Of a DNA stretch of 64,000 nt, positions 16,642 through 24,459 are shown piece by piece. The first letter of the stretch is position 1, and each line of letters begins with the position of its first letter. Source of the stretch: Cohnella sp. OV330 (GTDB lineage: Bacteria; Bacillota; Bacilli; Paenibacillales; Paenibacillaceae). The stretch is taken from assembly GCF_900112065.1 (NCBI RefSeq), contig NZ_FOKE01000007.1, positions 248,001 through 312,000 of the forward strand, given 5' to 3'. The translations under genes were made by a program, and so were the position numbers. Below the pieces are notes generated by a model. That model made no database searches. It had not been told where the DNA came from and worked only from the letters and a program-made list of their open reading frames with translations.

Positions 16642-18189
16642 ATGTCTAACGACGACCGTCTCGAAGAACAAATCAAACAGTTCTACGAGCTCGGACCGGA
16701 TGTGCACGATGCGCTCCCGATCAAGGATTACTTGCTTAAGCACGGGAATAACCAAATGGCCTGGTATCTGCTCGGAAAGGAGTACCTGTCCCGCGGCCAG
16801 GAGGCGAAGGCGAACTACTGCTTTGCGCAAGCCGGCCCCGTGTACGAGGCGTTCGAGTCCAAGAAGAGCCCGCAGTTGAACACGGGAGATGGCGCCGTTG
16901 GGCCGGGTAAAGATGCCAAGACGGGCTCCGCCCGCAGGCGGCGGGCCGGATGGCTGGCGGTTGCAGCCGGGGCGGCGCTGCTCGCGCTAGGCGTATTTGT
17001 TTATGCCGAGCAGGCGGCGGCGCCGGAAAAGTCGGCGTTTGGCGGCGGCGAACAGGCCGAGCCATCTGCGCAAACGGGAGGCCAGCCGCCGCAAGGGCAG
17101 GCTTCGCCTTCGCCGAATCAAGCAGGCGGCGGGAAAGGCGGCACGGCCGCACAGGGTGGCGGAGGCGGCGGGGGATCGGCGAAGCCGGCAGGCCTGATGG
17201 CGGCGGCAGCCGAGCGGGACGGCGCAGGGCAAGCCATACTCGGGAATCTGCTCACCGCGCAAGATCAAGCGGGCCCTTCGTTGTTGTTCAAGTCGCCGAA
17301 GCTGGGCAACTGGATCGATTGGGTGAAGGCCGGCACGCCGATCGCGAAGGTCAATGCGCCTTCCAATAAGGCCGCGGCGAGCGTCGATTGGTACGATTCG
17401 GGCTGGTGTCCGTGCGGCGCCGCACAGGACGGCAAACCGACGGCTGCGCGGATCGCGTCCTGGAAGCCGCTGCAGGAGGGCAAGCTCGTGCTGAGGTCGG
17501 CGATGATCGCCTACAAGCAGCGAACGGGGAAGTGGCCGGCTTCGCCGAAAGCGCTGGCTGCGGCATACCCCGCCAATATTATGTCGGGCTGGAATACCGA
17601 GCAGACGGCATGGTTCGGCGAGCTGTCGGCTGAGCTGTCGGCCAAGTCTGCGCCTGCGGGAGCAACGGCCGGATGGCCGAATAAGACGGGACCTGCCGCT
17701 GGCAACGGGACGCCGGCAGGCACGCTGGCATCGCTCGCCGAGCAGCCGATCGAGATCGTCATCGATAAGACGAGGCATCGCCTGGCCGTGATCAGCGGCG
17801 GCGTATTGCTGCGCAATTACGAGGTCGGACTCGGCGCGAAGGATACGCCGACGCCGGAAGGCAGCTTCGTCATTACGGAAAAGGTGAGAAATCCGAACGG
17901 CAGCGCGACGGGAGCGTTCGGCAGCAGAGGGATGACGCTGTCGGATACGCTCTATGCGATTCACGGGACGGACGAGCCGTCGAGCGTCGGCAAGGACGAG
18001 TCGCACGGCTGCGCGAGGGTGAACAAGGAAGACGTCGAGGAGTTGTTCGATCTGGTACAGATCGGCACGAAGGTAACGATAAGCAAAGGGGGGCTGCCCG
18101 TCGAACTGCGCGCGCCGGAAAAGCGCTTCAAGCTGAAGCCTGCGCAGAACGAGACCAACCCCTCCAAAAAATACGAATGGCTGAATTAA
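16642..18189 (+). CDS. Membrane-anchored L,D-transpeptidase (YkuD) with TPR-like cytoplasmic domain
   Basis: 515 residues. The N-terminus (about 1-75) is a cytoplasmic helical, TPR-like module with YLLGKEYLSRGQEAKANYCF. A membrane helix lies at about 97-118, followed by a Gly/Ala/Pro/Gln-rich linker including a run of seven glycines. An unassigned middle domain has a WCPC motif. The C-terminal YkuD catalytic domain (about 370-495) carries AIHGTDEP and SHGCARV, with Cys as nucleophile (about residue 456). The family forms or remodels L,D cross-links in peptidoglycan. ATG after AGGGAGG. Joining a cytoplasmic TPR domain to an external transpeptidase suggests recruitment by an inner partner. Confidence 0.9.
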   Translation: MSNDDRLEEQIKQFYELGPDVHDALPIKDYLLKHGNNQMAWYLLGKEYLSRGQEAKANYCFAQAGPVYEAFESKKSPQLNTGDGAVGPGKDAKTGSARRRRAGWLAVAAGAALLALGVFVYAEQAAAPEKSAFGGGEQAEPSAQTGGQPPQGQASPSPNQAGGGKGGTAAQGGGGGGGSAKPAGLMAAAAERDGAGQAILGNLLTAQDQAGPSLLFKSPKLGNWIDWVKAGTPIAKVNAPSNKAAASVDWYDSGWCPCGAAQDGKPTAARIASWKPLQEGKLVLRSAMIAYKQRTGKWPASPKALAAAYPANIMSGWNTEQTAWFGELSAELSAKSAPAGATAGWPNKTGPAAGNGTPAGTLASLAEQPIEIVIDKTRHRLAVISGGVLLRNYEVGLGAKDTPTPEGSFVITEKVRNPNGSATGAFGSRGMTLSDTLYAIHGTDEPSSVGKDESHGCARVNKEDVEELFDLVQIGTKVTISKGGLPVELRAPEKRFKLKPAQNETNPSKKYEWLN

Positions 18190-18204
18190 ATCGGATCCCG
18201 CCGC

Positions 18205-18348
18205 CTACGGATTGACGATCAGAAGGACGGCCACCGCGATGACGATGACGCCGAAAACGGTACCCGCGATGATGATGCCGCGCTTGTTGACCTGCTCCTT
18301 GGTCTCGGTTTTGCGGTGAATCGGTGCTTGTTTTTTTGGCGCGCTCAT
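18205..18348 (-). CDS. 47-residue single-pass membrane miniprotein, unknown
   Basis: ATG at 18346-18348 on the minus strand and TAG at 18205-18207. A basic N-terminal half (MSAPKKQAPIHRKTETKEQV) is followed by one hydrophobic helix, GIIIAGTVFGVIVIAVAV, ending IVNP. AAAGG sits nine bases before the ATG, a good site. It is convergent with the L,D-transpeptidase gene. I do not recognise a family. The size and layout resemble small sporulation or stress membrane proteins of bacilli, but nothing in the sequence proves a role. Confidence 0.72.
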   Translation of the reverse strand: MSAPKKQAPIHRKTETKEQVNKRGIIIAGTVFGVIVIAVAVLLIVNP

Positions 18349-18498
18349 GGGAACCAACCTTTCCATTTTACATAATCGGCATATGCTACTATTGTAAACG
18401 CTTGATCTTTAAAACGCCAGATGAAACGGATGCCCGCGGGGGGCGATATTCCCTTTTCTTTTGGCGCAGAAAAGGCTAAACTGATACGCGAGGGTTTT

Positions 18499-19641
18499 AT
18501 GCGGCTTAACCGTTTGACGCCGCGATTTGAAAGGATGCTGAAACGCTTGTATAAGTGGGTTAAACCCCTGTTTTTCAAAATGGATCCGGAGGACGCCCAC
18601 CATCTCGTGGTAGACGGCATGGGCGCGGCCTCGCGAATCCCGGGCGTGCCGGCTCTGCTGTCCGGCATATGGGGGGTATCGGATTCGCCGGAGCTGGCCG
18701 TCGATCTGCTCGGCTTCCAGTTCCGCCACCCCGTCGGACTCGCGGCGGGACTCGATAAGAACGCGAAGGCGGTCAAAGGCTTCGGCAGCGTCGGCCTGTC
18801 GTTTCTCGAGGTCGGTACCGTAACGCCGAAAGGACAGCCCGGCAACGACCGCCCCCGCTTGTTCCGCTTGCCGCCGGACGAAGCGCTCATCAACCGGATG
18901 GGCTTCAACAACGAGGGAGCGGACGCGATGGCGACTCGGCTTGCCCGGCTCGGCAAACGCAAGATTCCGTTGGCCGTGAACATCGGCAAGAACAAGGCGA
19001 CGCCGAACGAAGACGCGGCTTCCGATTACCGGGCTTGTCTGGCCAAGCTGTATCCGTACGGCGACCTGTTCGTCGTCAATATCAGCTCGCCCAATACGCC
19101 GGACCTTCGGGCGCTGCAGCACGGCGACGAGCTGCGCGACCTGCTGGCCGCGGTCAAGGAAGAGATGGAGATTCAAGCCGCCGCGCACGGCGAGCTGCCG
19201 AAGCCGATCCTCGTCAAGCTTGCGCCGGACAATGACGAAGAGCAGCTGTCCTATATGGCGCAGGCGATCTTGGAGAGCGGCATCTCCGGCATCATCGCCA
19301 CCAACACGACGATCGGCCGGGACGGACTTACGCACGCGAACAAGACCGAGACCGGCGGCTTAAGCGGACGCCCGCTCACGCAGCGTTCCACCGAAGTGAT
19401 CCGCTCTCTTTACCGCATGACCGACGGCAGGCTGCCGATCGTCGGCTCGGGCGGCATCTTCACGGCCCGTGACGCCTACGACAAGATCCGCGCCGGGGCA
19501 TCCTTGGTGGAGGTCTATACTTCGCTGATTTACAAAGGCCCCGGGGTCGTCAAGGAGATCGCGGAAGGCTTGAAGCGCCTGCTCAAGCAGGATGGATTTA
19601 CCCGGATCACCCAGGCGGTCGGCGCCGATCACCGGCGCTGA
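18499..19641 (+). CDS. pyrD: Dihydroorotate dehydrogenase, class 2 (quinone-dependent)
   Basis: 380 residues. Oxidises dihydroorotate to orotate in pyrimidine synthesis with transfer of electrons to quinone. The class 2 hallmark is the amphipathic N-terminal helix pair with KMDPEDAHHLV. FMN-binding and catalytic segments include GLAAGLDKNAKAV, NRMGFNNEGAD, NISSPNTPDLRALQ (catalytic Ser region), NTTIGRDGL and VGSGGIFTARDAYDKI. ATG 18499 gives a leader of 12 residues before ATG 18535, where most homologues would start. Neither has an ideal site (GAGGG four bases before the first), so the start is uncertain. It lies outside a pyr operon, and the next gene is sasB. No PyrR attenuator was seen. 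Confidence 0.93.
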   Translation: MRLNRLTPRFERMLKRLYKWVKPLFFKMDPEDAHHLVVDGMGAASRIPGVPALLSGIWGVSDSPELAVDLLGFQFRHPVGLAAGLDKNAKAVKGFGSVGLSFLEVGTVTPKGQPGNDRPRLFRLPPDEALINRMGFNNEGADAMATRLARLGKRKIPLAVNIGKNKATPNEDAASDYRACLAKLYPYGDLFVVNISSPNTPDLRALQHGDELRDLLAAVKEEMEIQAAAHGELPKPILVKLAPDNDEEQLSYMAQAILESGISGIIATNTTIGRDGLTHANKTETGGLSGRPLTQRSTEVIRSLYRMTDGRLPIVGSGGIFTARDAYDKIRAGASLVEVYTSLIYKGPGVVKEIAEGLKRLLKQDGFTRITQAVGADHRR

Positions 19642-19717
19642 GAGCGGCCGGGAAGGCAGACGTTCGCCCTAGTAATGCGATAGCGCGGCAATGCGGCAGG
19701 AAAGGATGCGTAGACGT

Positions 19718-20521
19718 ATGGACGGAAGAGACTGGAGCAAGTTCCTGTTGCCCTACCAGCAGGCCGTAGAAGAGCTTAAGATCAAGCTGAAGTCGCTGCG
19801 TACCGAGCTGAAGGCCCGCGACGAATACGCGCCGATCGAGTTCGTGACCGGCCGGGTCAAGCGGATTTCGAGCATCCTGGAAAAGGCGAAGCGGCTTAGC
19901 GTGCCGATGGACCAGATCGAGACGGGCATCGAGGATATCGCGGGCATCCGCATCATGTGCCAGTTCATGGAGGATATCCACCGGGTCGCGGATATGATCC
20001 GCATCCGCAAGGATCTGCGGCTCGTATACGAAAAGGACTATATTACGAATTATAAGGACAGCGGCTACCGGAGCTACCACATCATCGTCGAATATCCGGT
20101 ACAGACGTCGCTGGGCTCGATGCCGGTGCTGGCGGAGATTCAAATTCGCACGCTCGCTATGAATTTCTGGGCGACGATCGAGCATTCACTGAATTATAAA
20201 TACCGCGAGCAGCTGCCGGAGCATGTACGGGAGCGTCTGCGCAAGGCGGCGGAAGCCGCATACTCCCTCGACCGCGAGATGTCGAGCATCCGCCAGGAGA
20301 TCGTGGACGCCCAGCAGGATTTCGAAGAGAAGTCGGGCATCGTTCGCAAGGTGCTGAACGATATCCAAGGCCTGTATTTTTTCCGCCGCGTCCGCGAGGC
20401 CGCGCAGTTTCAGCTGCGGTTCAACGAGCTGTGGGAGCAGGAAGACATGTGGGCGCTGGCGGAGCTGTCTCAGGAGATCCAAGCCGCGCTCGCCCGAGCG
20501 GGCAAGAACACCAGCCAGTAG
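19718..20521 (+). CDS. sasB: Small alarmone synthetase SasB (YjbM/RelQ type)
   Basis: 267 residues. Synthesises (p)ppGpp by pyrophosphate transfer from ATP to GDP/GTP; there is no HD hydrolase domain. Key segments are PIEFVTGRVKRISSILEKAKR, DIAGIRIMCQF, the G-loop SGYRSYHIIVEYP and VLAEIQIRTLAMNFWATIEH followed by NYKYR, all shared with B. subtilis YjbM. The ATG at 19718 gives MDGRDWSKFLLPYQQAVEEL, aligning with the YjbM N-terminus, with AGGAAAGG twelve bases upstream. Compared with YjbM (about 211 residues) there is a C-terminal extension of about 55 residues, partly coiled coil. It ends at a terminator at 20625. Confidence 0.93.
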   Translation: MDGRDWSKFLLPYQQAVEELKIKLKSLRTELKARDEYAPIEFVTGRVKRISSILEKAKRLSVPMDQIETGIEDIAGIRIMCQFMEDIHRVADMIRIRKDLRLVYEKDYITNYKDSGYRSYHIIVEYPVQTSLGSMPVLAEIQIRTLAMNFWATIEHSLNYKYREQLPEHVRERLRKAAEAAYSLDREMSSIRQEIVDAQQDFEEKSGIVRKVLNDIQGLYFFRRVREAAQFQLRFNELWEQEDMWALAELSQEIQAALARAGKNTSQ

Positions 20522-20624
20522 CGGGCGGCGTGCAGCCGTATCGGAGCTTATTCGGAGCATTGCCGCACGAGGCTAAGGCGAGTCGAAGGCTGCCCGCCGG
20601 TCGCACGGGCCGGGCGAGACGTTA

Positions 20625-20670
20625 AGAGAGTTCGGGCCGGCTGGATGCGGCCCGGAGGCTCTCTTTTTTT
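20625..20670 (+). terminator. Terminator after sasB
   Basis: AGAGAG and GGGCCG pair with CGGCCC and CTCTCT across a GGATG-containing loop, and a seven-T run follows. Confidence 0.8.
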
Positions 20671-20723
20671 ATAGGTGACAAAGACGGAATGCGGCTCCGA
20701 CAAGCGGAGAGAAGGAGGCGGCG

Positions 20724-22367
20724 ATGGCGCTGCCGAAGGAATACGTGACGAAGATGCGCGAGCTGCTGGGCGAGGAGGCCGAAGCTTTTCTAGCCAGTTA
20801 CGGCGAGCCCAAGCGAACCGCGATCAGGCTGAATGGACTGAAGGACGAGCCAAGCGAGAATGGTGAAAAGGACAAGCCCGATCATATGGACAAGCCGTCT
20901 GCGGGACAGTCGTACGTTCTGGGCAGAGATCCGGTACCATGGGCGAAAGGCGCATATTATACGGAGGAGGCCGAGCGCCCCGGCAAGCATCCTTATTACT
21001 ACGCGGGTCTCTATTACATTCAAGAGCCTAGCGCGATGCTGCCCGCAGAGCTGCTCGACCCGAAGCCGGGACAGCGCGTCCTCGACCTGTGCGCGGCGCC
21101 CGGCGGCAAGTCGACGCAGCTGGCGGCCAAGCTGCGCGGCACGGGCTTGCTCGTGACGAACGATCTGGCGACGGAACGTACGAAGGCGCTGGCCAAAAAC
21201 ATCGAGCGGGCGGGCGTCAGCGGCGCCGTCGTCACGAACGAGTCGCCCGCGAAGCTCGCGGCGGCATTCGGCGCGGCGTTCGACCGGGTGCTCGTCGATG
21301 CGCCGTGCTCAGGCGAAGGGATGTTCCGCAAGGACGAGGACATGGTCCGTCACTGGGATACGGATGCACCGGCCAGATATGCGGCCATGCAGGACGAGAT
21401 CATGCGGGAGGCGGCCAAACTGGTCGCGCCGGGCGGACGTCTCGTGTACTCCACCTGCACGTTTTCTCCCGTGGAAAACGAAGGGACGATCGCGCGCTTT
21501 TTGGCCGCGCATCCGGACTTCGACGTCGTGGCGCCGGAGTTCCCGGCTGAATGGGGTTTTGCGCCGGGAAGGCCCGAATGGCTGACGACCGAGGAAGCCG
21601 CTGCGCTCGGCACGGATCGCGCGGCGCGCTTGGCCAGCACGATCAGGCTCTGGCCGCATCGCGTGCGCGGCGAAGGCCACTTCGCCGCGCTGCTCGAACG
21701 GGCCGCCCCGGTTGACAGGACGGCGTCCGATCCCGCGCAGGAGAGCGCACCGGCCCCGGCCGGAGCCGCTGGAAGTCCGAAGGCGACCGGAAAAGCGAGC
21801 GGCGGCGCGTCGTTCACGGATGCGAAGCGCGCCAAGCGAACGTCTACGGATCGCCGCGGCGGTGATGCTGCCGGGCGCGGACGTTCGCCGGGCTCCCGCG
21901 ATCGGTCGGGAGGAGACATGGATACGATCGCGCGTTACGCAGCATTCGTGCGGGATAGCCTGCCCGGCTGGAAGCCGCCCGGCCCGATCCGGATCAAAGG
22001 CGACCATGTGTACGCCGTTTCCGAGCTGGCAGGAGATTTACACGGGCTGCGTCTCGTGCGCGAAGGCTGGCTGCTCGGCTTGTCGACCAAGCATCGATTC
22101 GAGCCTTCCCAAGCGCTCGCGATGGGTCTCAAGCCTGACCAGGTTGCGCTTTGCCTGCATCTTCCGGGCGACGACGAAGCCGCGATCCGGTATTTGAAGG
22201 GCGAAACGCTGCAGCCCGCGCCGGAAAAAGTAACCGGGTTAGGCGGCGAGCCGTCGAACCTGCGGGGATGGACGTTGGTCTGCCTGGACGGATGCCCGCT
22301 CGGATGGGGCCGCTGGGACGGAACGACGCTAAAAAACGAGCTGCTGCCGGGATGGCGGCAGGTATAG
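20724..22367 (+). CDS. rsmF: RsmF-like rRNA (cytosine-C5) methyltransferase, copy 1
   Basis: 547 residues of the NOL1/NOP2/Sun family using S-adenosylmethionine. The SAM site is VLDLCAAPGGKSTQLAAKL (about 115-135). Both catalytic cysteines are present: PCSGEGMFRK and STCTFSPVENE. The N-terminal AIRLNGLK and PGKHPYYYAGLYYIQEPSAM motif and the C-terminal RsmF-B/PUA-like domains (LVREGWLLGLSTKHRFEPSQ) place it with RsmF/YebU. A low-complexity linker of about 70 Ala/Gly/Ser/Arg residues (about 330-400) joins the halves. ATG after AAGGAGG. It is followed by an RsuA-type gene 30 bases later, a plausible rRNA modification operon. Confidence 0.92.
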   Translation: MALPKEYVTKMRELLGEEAEAFLASYGEPKRTAIRLNGLKDEPSENGEKDKPDHMDKPSAGQSYVLGRDPVPWAKGAYYTEEAERPGKHPYYYAGLYYIQEPSAMLPAELLDPKPGQRVLDLCAAPGGKSTQLAAKLRGTGLLVTNDLATERTKALAKNIERAGVSGAVVTNESPAKLAAAFGAAFDRVLVDAPCSGEGMFRKDEDMVRHWDTDAPARYAAMQDEIMREAAKLVAPGGRLVYSTCTFSPVENEGTIARFLAAHPDFDVVAPEFPAEWGFAPGRPEWLTTEEAAALGTDRAARLASTIRLWPHRVRGEGHFAALLERAAPVDRTASDPAQESAPAPAGAAGSPKATGKASGGASFTDAKRAKRTSTDRRGGDAAGRGRSPGSRDRSGGDMDTIARYAAFVRDSLPGWKPPGPIRIKGDHVYAVSELAGDLHGLRLVREGWLLGLSTKHRFEPSQALAMGLKPDQVALCLHLPGDDEAAIRYLKGETLQPAPEKVTGLGGEPSNLRGWTLVCLDGCPLGWGRWDGTTLKNELLPGWRQV

Positions 22368-22397
22368 CGATTCCTTGACGGAAACGAAGGAGAAGCC

Positions 22398-23297
22398 ATG
22401 AAATCAAAAATGAGACTCGACAAAATGCTTGGAAATCTCGGATACGGCACGCGCAGCGGCTTGAAGGCGCTCGTGCGTCAGGGCGCGGTGACCGTAAACG
22501 GCGTCCGCGTCAAAGACCCGGGCATGCAGATCGACCCCCATGCGGACGAGGTCATGCTGGAAGGGGAGCGGATCGTCTATCGCGATACGGTGTACGTCAT
22601 GCTCCACAAGCCGGCTGGCTTCGTATCCGCCACCGAGGACAATCGCGACCATACGGTGCTGGAGCTGCTTCCGGAGGATCTTCGCGTGTTCTCGCCTTTT
22701 CCGGTCGGACGGTTGGACAAGGACACGGAAGGGCTCCTGCTGCTGACGAACGACGGCAAGCTGTCGCACGACCTGCTGTCTCCACGCAAGCATGTGCCGA
22801 AGACTTATCAGGCGCTCGTCGCAGGCCACGTCGGCTCGGAGGACATCGCGACATTCGCCACGGGCGTGACGCTCGACGACGGCTATGTGACGCTGCCCGC
22901 AGCGCTGCGCATGCTCGCAGAGGCGAAGCCCGAAGCGAATCTCGAAGCCGACGGCGCTGCAGGCATCGAACCGGAGGCATCTTCCTTTACGCTAGAAGAA
23001 GCGATCGCACGGCTCGATTCGTTCCCCGCGCTGGGGGCGAACCGGACGAGCTGGCGGGAGGCGGTCGATGCGGGAGAGCCCCTCAGCTGGATCGAGCTGA
23101 CGATCGCAGAGGGCAAGTACCACCAGGTCAAGCGGATGTTCGAAGCGGTGGGCAAAAAGGTGCTGTACTTGCGGAGGAGCGGGATGGGGCCGCTTCCGCT
23201 GGACGAAACGCTGGCGCCGGGCGAGTGGCGGGAGTTGACCGAAGACGAGCTCGAGCGCTTGCGCAGCTACAAGAAAACGGAGGAACAAACGCAATGA
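22398..23297 (+). CDS. RsuA-family rRNA pseudouridine synthase
   Basis: 299 residues. An N-terminal S4 RNA-binding domain (MRLDKMLGNLGYGTRSGLKA) precedes the RsuA-type pseudouridine synthase domain. The catalytic Asp is in FPVGRLDKDTEGLLLLTNDG (about residue 103) and the YHQVKRMFEAVGKKVLYLRR block is conserved. An insertion of about 50 residues, rich in Ala and Glu, interrupts the domain around residues 170-215. It modifies a uridine of rRNA, most likely 16S; the exact site cannot be read from sequence. ATG after GAAGGAG. The stop overlaps the ATG of the HAD gene by four bases. Confidence 0.92.
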   Translation: MKSKMRLDKMLGNLGYGTRSGLKALVRQGAVTVNGVRVKDPGMQIDPHADEVMLEGERIVYRDTVYVMLHKPAGFVSATEDNRDHTVLELLPEDLRVFSPFPVGRLDKDTEGLLLLTNDGKLSHDLLSPRKHVPKTYQALVAGHVGSEDIATFATGVTLDDGYVTLPAALRMLAEAKPEANLEADGAAGIEPEASSFTLEEAIARLDSFPALGANRTSWREAVDAGEPLSWIELTIAEGKYHQVKRMFEAVGKKVLYLRRSGMGPLPLDETLAPGEWRELTEDELERLRSYKKTEEQTQ

Positions 23298-24103
23298 AAT
23301 TCAAGCTGATCGCGCTGGACGTCGACGGCACGCTGCTGAACGACGATCATGAGCTGACGCCCAGGGTGAAACAGTCGGTAACCGCGGCGGCGGCGTCCGG
23401 CGCGGAAATCGTGCTTTGCACGGGCAGGGGCTCCGCGAGCGCGCTGTCGGTATTGGCTCAGCTCGGATTGTCGGGGACGGTCATCACGCATAACGGCGCA
23501 TCGATCGTGGACGGCGAGTCGCGGGAAATTTTGCAGGAATCTCCGATCGGTTTGGAAGAGGTAGAACGTTACTTGGCGCTGTGCAGGGAACGCGGCATTC
23601 ACTTCGACCTGAATACGGCGTTCGACATCTACGTGGAGCAGCTCAACGAACAGACCGCTTCCATGTATGCACGCATGCTGTCCGAGCCGATCTTGCGATC
23701 GCGCGAGGACTTGTATCCCGAACGGACCGTCAAAATTTCGATCTTCGCGCCTAAGGAAGACCTAGACGAGCTGGAGTCGCACTGGCAGGATTGGCGGCAC
23801 GAGCTGCAGACGATCCGAAGCGGGGATTACTTTATCGATCTCCAACACCGGGAAGCTTCAAAAGGAACGGCGCTTAAGCAGTGGGCGGAAAAACGGGGGA
23901 TCCCGCGCGAACAGGTGCTGGCCATCGGCAACTACTTTAACGACCTCGGCATGCTGCAGTACGCGGGACATGGCGTGGCGATGGACAATTCCCCGCCCGA
24001 GGTCAAAGCCGCCGCGGACGCGGTGACGGCGTCGAATAACGAGGATGGGGTCGCGCTCGTGCTTGAAGCCTGCCTGGCAGGCGCCTCGACGCCATCGCGG
24101 TAA
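23294..24103 (+). CDS. Cof-type HAD-IIB phosphatase
   Basis: 269 residues. The HAD core shows the nucleophile Asp in ALDVDGTLLNDD, the motif II Ser/Thr in LCTGRGSAS, a conserved Lys in SKGTALKQWAEKRG and motif III IGNYFNDLGMLQYAG. The C2B cap lies between about 80 and 190. Such enzymes dephosphorylate sugar phosphates, FMN, PLP or similar small molecules; the substrate cannot be predicted. Motif III reads GNYFNDLGM where GDxxNDxxM is usual, an Asn in place of the first Asp. ATGA overlap with the RsuA gene and GGAGG nearby show operon membership. Confidence 0.9.
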   Translation: MKFKLIALDVDGTLLNDDHELTPRVKQSVTAAAASGAEIVLCTGRGSASALSVLAQLGLSGTVITHNGASIVDGESREILQESPIGLEEVERYLALCRERGIHFDLNTAFDIYVEQLNEQTASMYARMLSEPILRSREDLYPERTVKISIFAPKEDLDELESHWQDWRHELQTIRSGDYFIDLQHREASKGTALKQWAEKRGIPREQVLAIGNYFNDLGMLQYAGHGVAMDNSPPEVKAAADAVTASNNEDGVALVLEACLAGASTPSR

Positions 24104-24140
24104 TCATCGCGCATATCGCATATCATCGTGCGCAAAGTGA

Positions 24141-24172
24141 AAAAGCCGGCCCCTCGGGCCGGCTTTTTGGCA
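24141..24172. terminator. Bidirectional terminator after the rsmF-rsuA-HAD operon
   Basis: AAAAGCCGGCCC (24141-24152) pairs perfectly with GGGCCGGCTTTT (24156-24167) around a CTC loop. It also lies downstream of the minus-strand YjcZ-like gene. Confidence 0.9.
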
Positions 24173-24191
24173 TTACGGAATGGCGTGGGGA

Positions 24192-24284
24192 TTAGAAGCC
24201 TGCGCGAAGGATAATCACGAGCAGTATGAAAAGCACCAGAACGAACGCAGCGGACGAACCATATGCACCTGCAACACCGGACAT
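24192..24284 (-). CDS. YjcZ-family sporulation miniprotein
   Basis: 30 residues: a short Gly/Ser head (MSGVAGAYGSSAAF) and one membrane helix (VLVLFILLVIILRAGF). This head-plus-FVLxxxLFILLxI pattern is that of the YjcZ family of sporulation-associated membrane miniproteins. GGAGG lies just upstream (minus strand), an excellent site. It is too short for routine gene calling. It is flanked by the terminator at 24141 and convergent with the HAD gene. Confidence 0.85.
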   Translation of the reverse strand: MSGVAGAYGSSAAFVLVLFILLVIILRAGF

Positions 24285-24459
24285 GCGAATTCCTCCTTTG
24301 TCATTCAATCGGGTCTCCGAGCCGGCGGCGGCAACTCGTTGCCGTTTGCCGCGTCGTCGCTCGGACTAATGTATCATATGACAAAGTCCCGGAGCGGATT
24401 GGACAGATGCCCGGTTCGCCTTCATTTTGGGCGCGGACCGGTTTGGCGGGAGCCGCCGC

